The translations under genes and the position numbers were made by a program. Shown piece by piece: positions 63,867 through 64,000 of a stretch of 64,000 nucleotides of DNA (position 1 is its first letter; each line of letters starts with the position of its first letter). Under the pieces are notes generated by a model, which had not been told where the DNA came from, did no database searches, and saw only the letters and a program-made list of their open reading frames with translations. The stretch comes from Pigmentiphaga sp. H8 (GTDB lineage Bacteria; Pseudomonadota; Gammaproteobacteria; Burkholderiales; Burkholderiaceae_B): positions 4,526,001 through 4,590,000 of the forward strand of contig NZ_CP033966.1 in assembly GCF_003854895.1 (NCBI RefSeq). Direction: 5' to 3'.

Positions 63867-63932
63867 AGCACGCCGCATCTTGCCCCGATTTCCGTTCAAT
63901 GCCCGCCAAAAGCTTCGAATTTGTAAAGCGGG

Positions 63933-63962
63933 TTGACGGAAACCATTCTCGATTCGTACTAT
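63933..63962 (+). promoter_or_regulatory. Candidate promoter near the right edge
   Basis: -35 TTGACG (63933-63938) and -10 TACTAT (63957-63962) are 18 bp apart in the gap after gloB. They point off the window on the plus strand. In E. coli the gene beside gloB is mltD, so a lytic transglycosylase could follow. No coding start is seen before base 64000. Confidence 0.45.
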
Positions 63963-64000
63963 GCCGCGCTAAATGCACCGTGAGTCGCGCCGGTCCCCCG

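Noticed and set aside
1..64000. Insertion sequences, prophage genes or CRISPR arrays
   Set aside because: No transposase, integrase, phage structural gene, cas gene or spaced direct-repeat array was seen; the only repeat element is the palindrome at 54826-55082.

Overview
The window is about 67% GC, densely coded on both strands, and shows no insertion sequence, phage gene, rRNA or CRISPR array. Five periplasmic Bug/TctC-type solute receptors, many IclR, GntR and MarR regulators, and housekeeping genes such as trmB, dnaQ and gloB point to a betaproteobacterium of the Alcaligenaceae, most like Bordetella or Achromobacter. That placement is inferred from gene content; no phylogeny was done. Most of the window is accessory catabolism. 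Housekeeping genes appear only as islands (thiS-trmB, iscS, tRNA-Val-dnaQ, methyltransferase-gloB).

Region 1 (1-9885, minus strand) is one tight run of eight genes. In transcription order it reads: ACMSD-type amidohydrolase, TcuA-like flavoprotein, HglS/DUF1338 enzyme, etfB, etfA, a DMSO-reductase-family molybdoenzyme, its four-cluster ferredoxin subunit, and a DmsC-like membrane anchor cut by the window edge. The molybdoenzyme has no Tat signal and is probably cytoplasmic. I read the run as a catabolic pathway with its own electron outlet to the membrane.

Region 2 (10115-24363) starts with a second, divergent amidohydrolase and an MmgE/PrpD protein. A minus-strand operon follows: four-domain rhodanese, two MmgE/PrpD, Bug, SDR, Bug, LeuC-like, LeuD-like, MmgE/PrpD, rubredoxin, then an iclR gene. 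Near-identical bidirectional promoter/operator elements lie at about 9956-10052 and 24441-24536. A related copy sits before iclR (13453-13500). This ties regions 1 and 2, and the Bug gene at 24595, into one putative IclR regulon. Gene content suggests breakdown of a branched di- or tricarboxylate or an aromatic ring-fission product; the substrate is unknown.

Region 3 (25557-38382) holds an ABC transporter operon ending in a GlcD-type flavoprotein and preceded by a perfect 11-bp inverted repeat. It continues with thiS (no thiG beside it), trmB, an IclR/CoA-transferase pair, and an isolated iscS. A five-gene operon (FAH-family hydrolase, Bug, quinone oxidoreductase, DUF1185 protein, VOC protein) follows, divergent from a GntR gene.

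Region 4 (38468-53636) has gntR, aqpZ and vanZ, then a plus-strand operon: iclR, a metal-site-degenerate amidohydrolase, an ABC transporter and a kynurenine-formamidase-like hydrolase. Converging on it is a minus-strand operon: TRAP transporter, MarR, sulfatase, a previously unlisted 54-residue ORF, both subunits of a 2-aminophenol-1,6-dioxygenase-like enzyme, and a RidA-family deaminase. I read this as uptake, desulfation and ring cleavage of a sulfated aminophenol-like aromatic.

Region 5 (53912-64000) has tRNA-Val(CAC), dnaQ, a 257-bp nested palindromic element, an RND efflux pump, a second gntR/FAH/Bug module, and a methyltransferase divergent from gloB. In E. coli the order gloB-yafS-rnhA-dnaQ-tRNA is compact. 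Here about 7.5 kb of accessory genes separates the methyltransferase from dnaQ and rnhA is absent from the interval.
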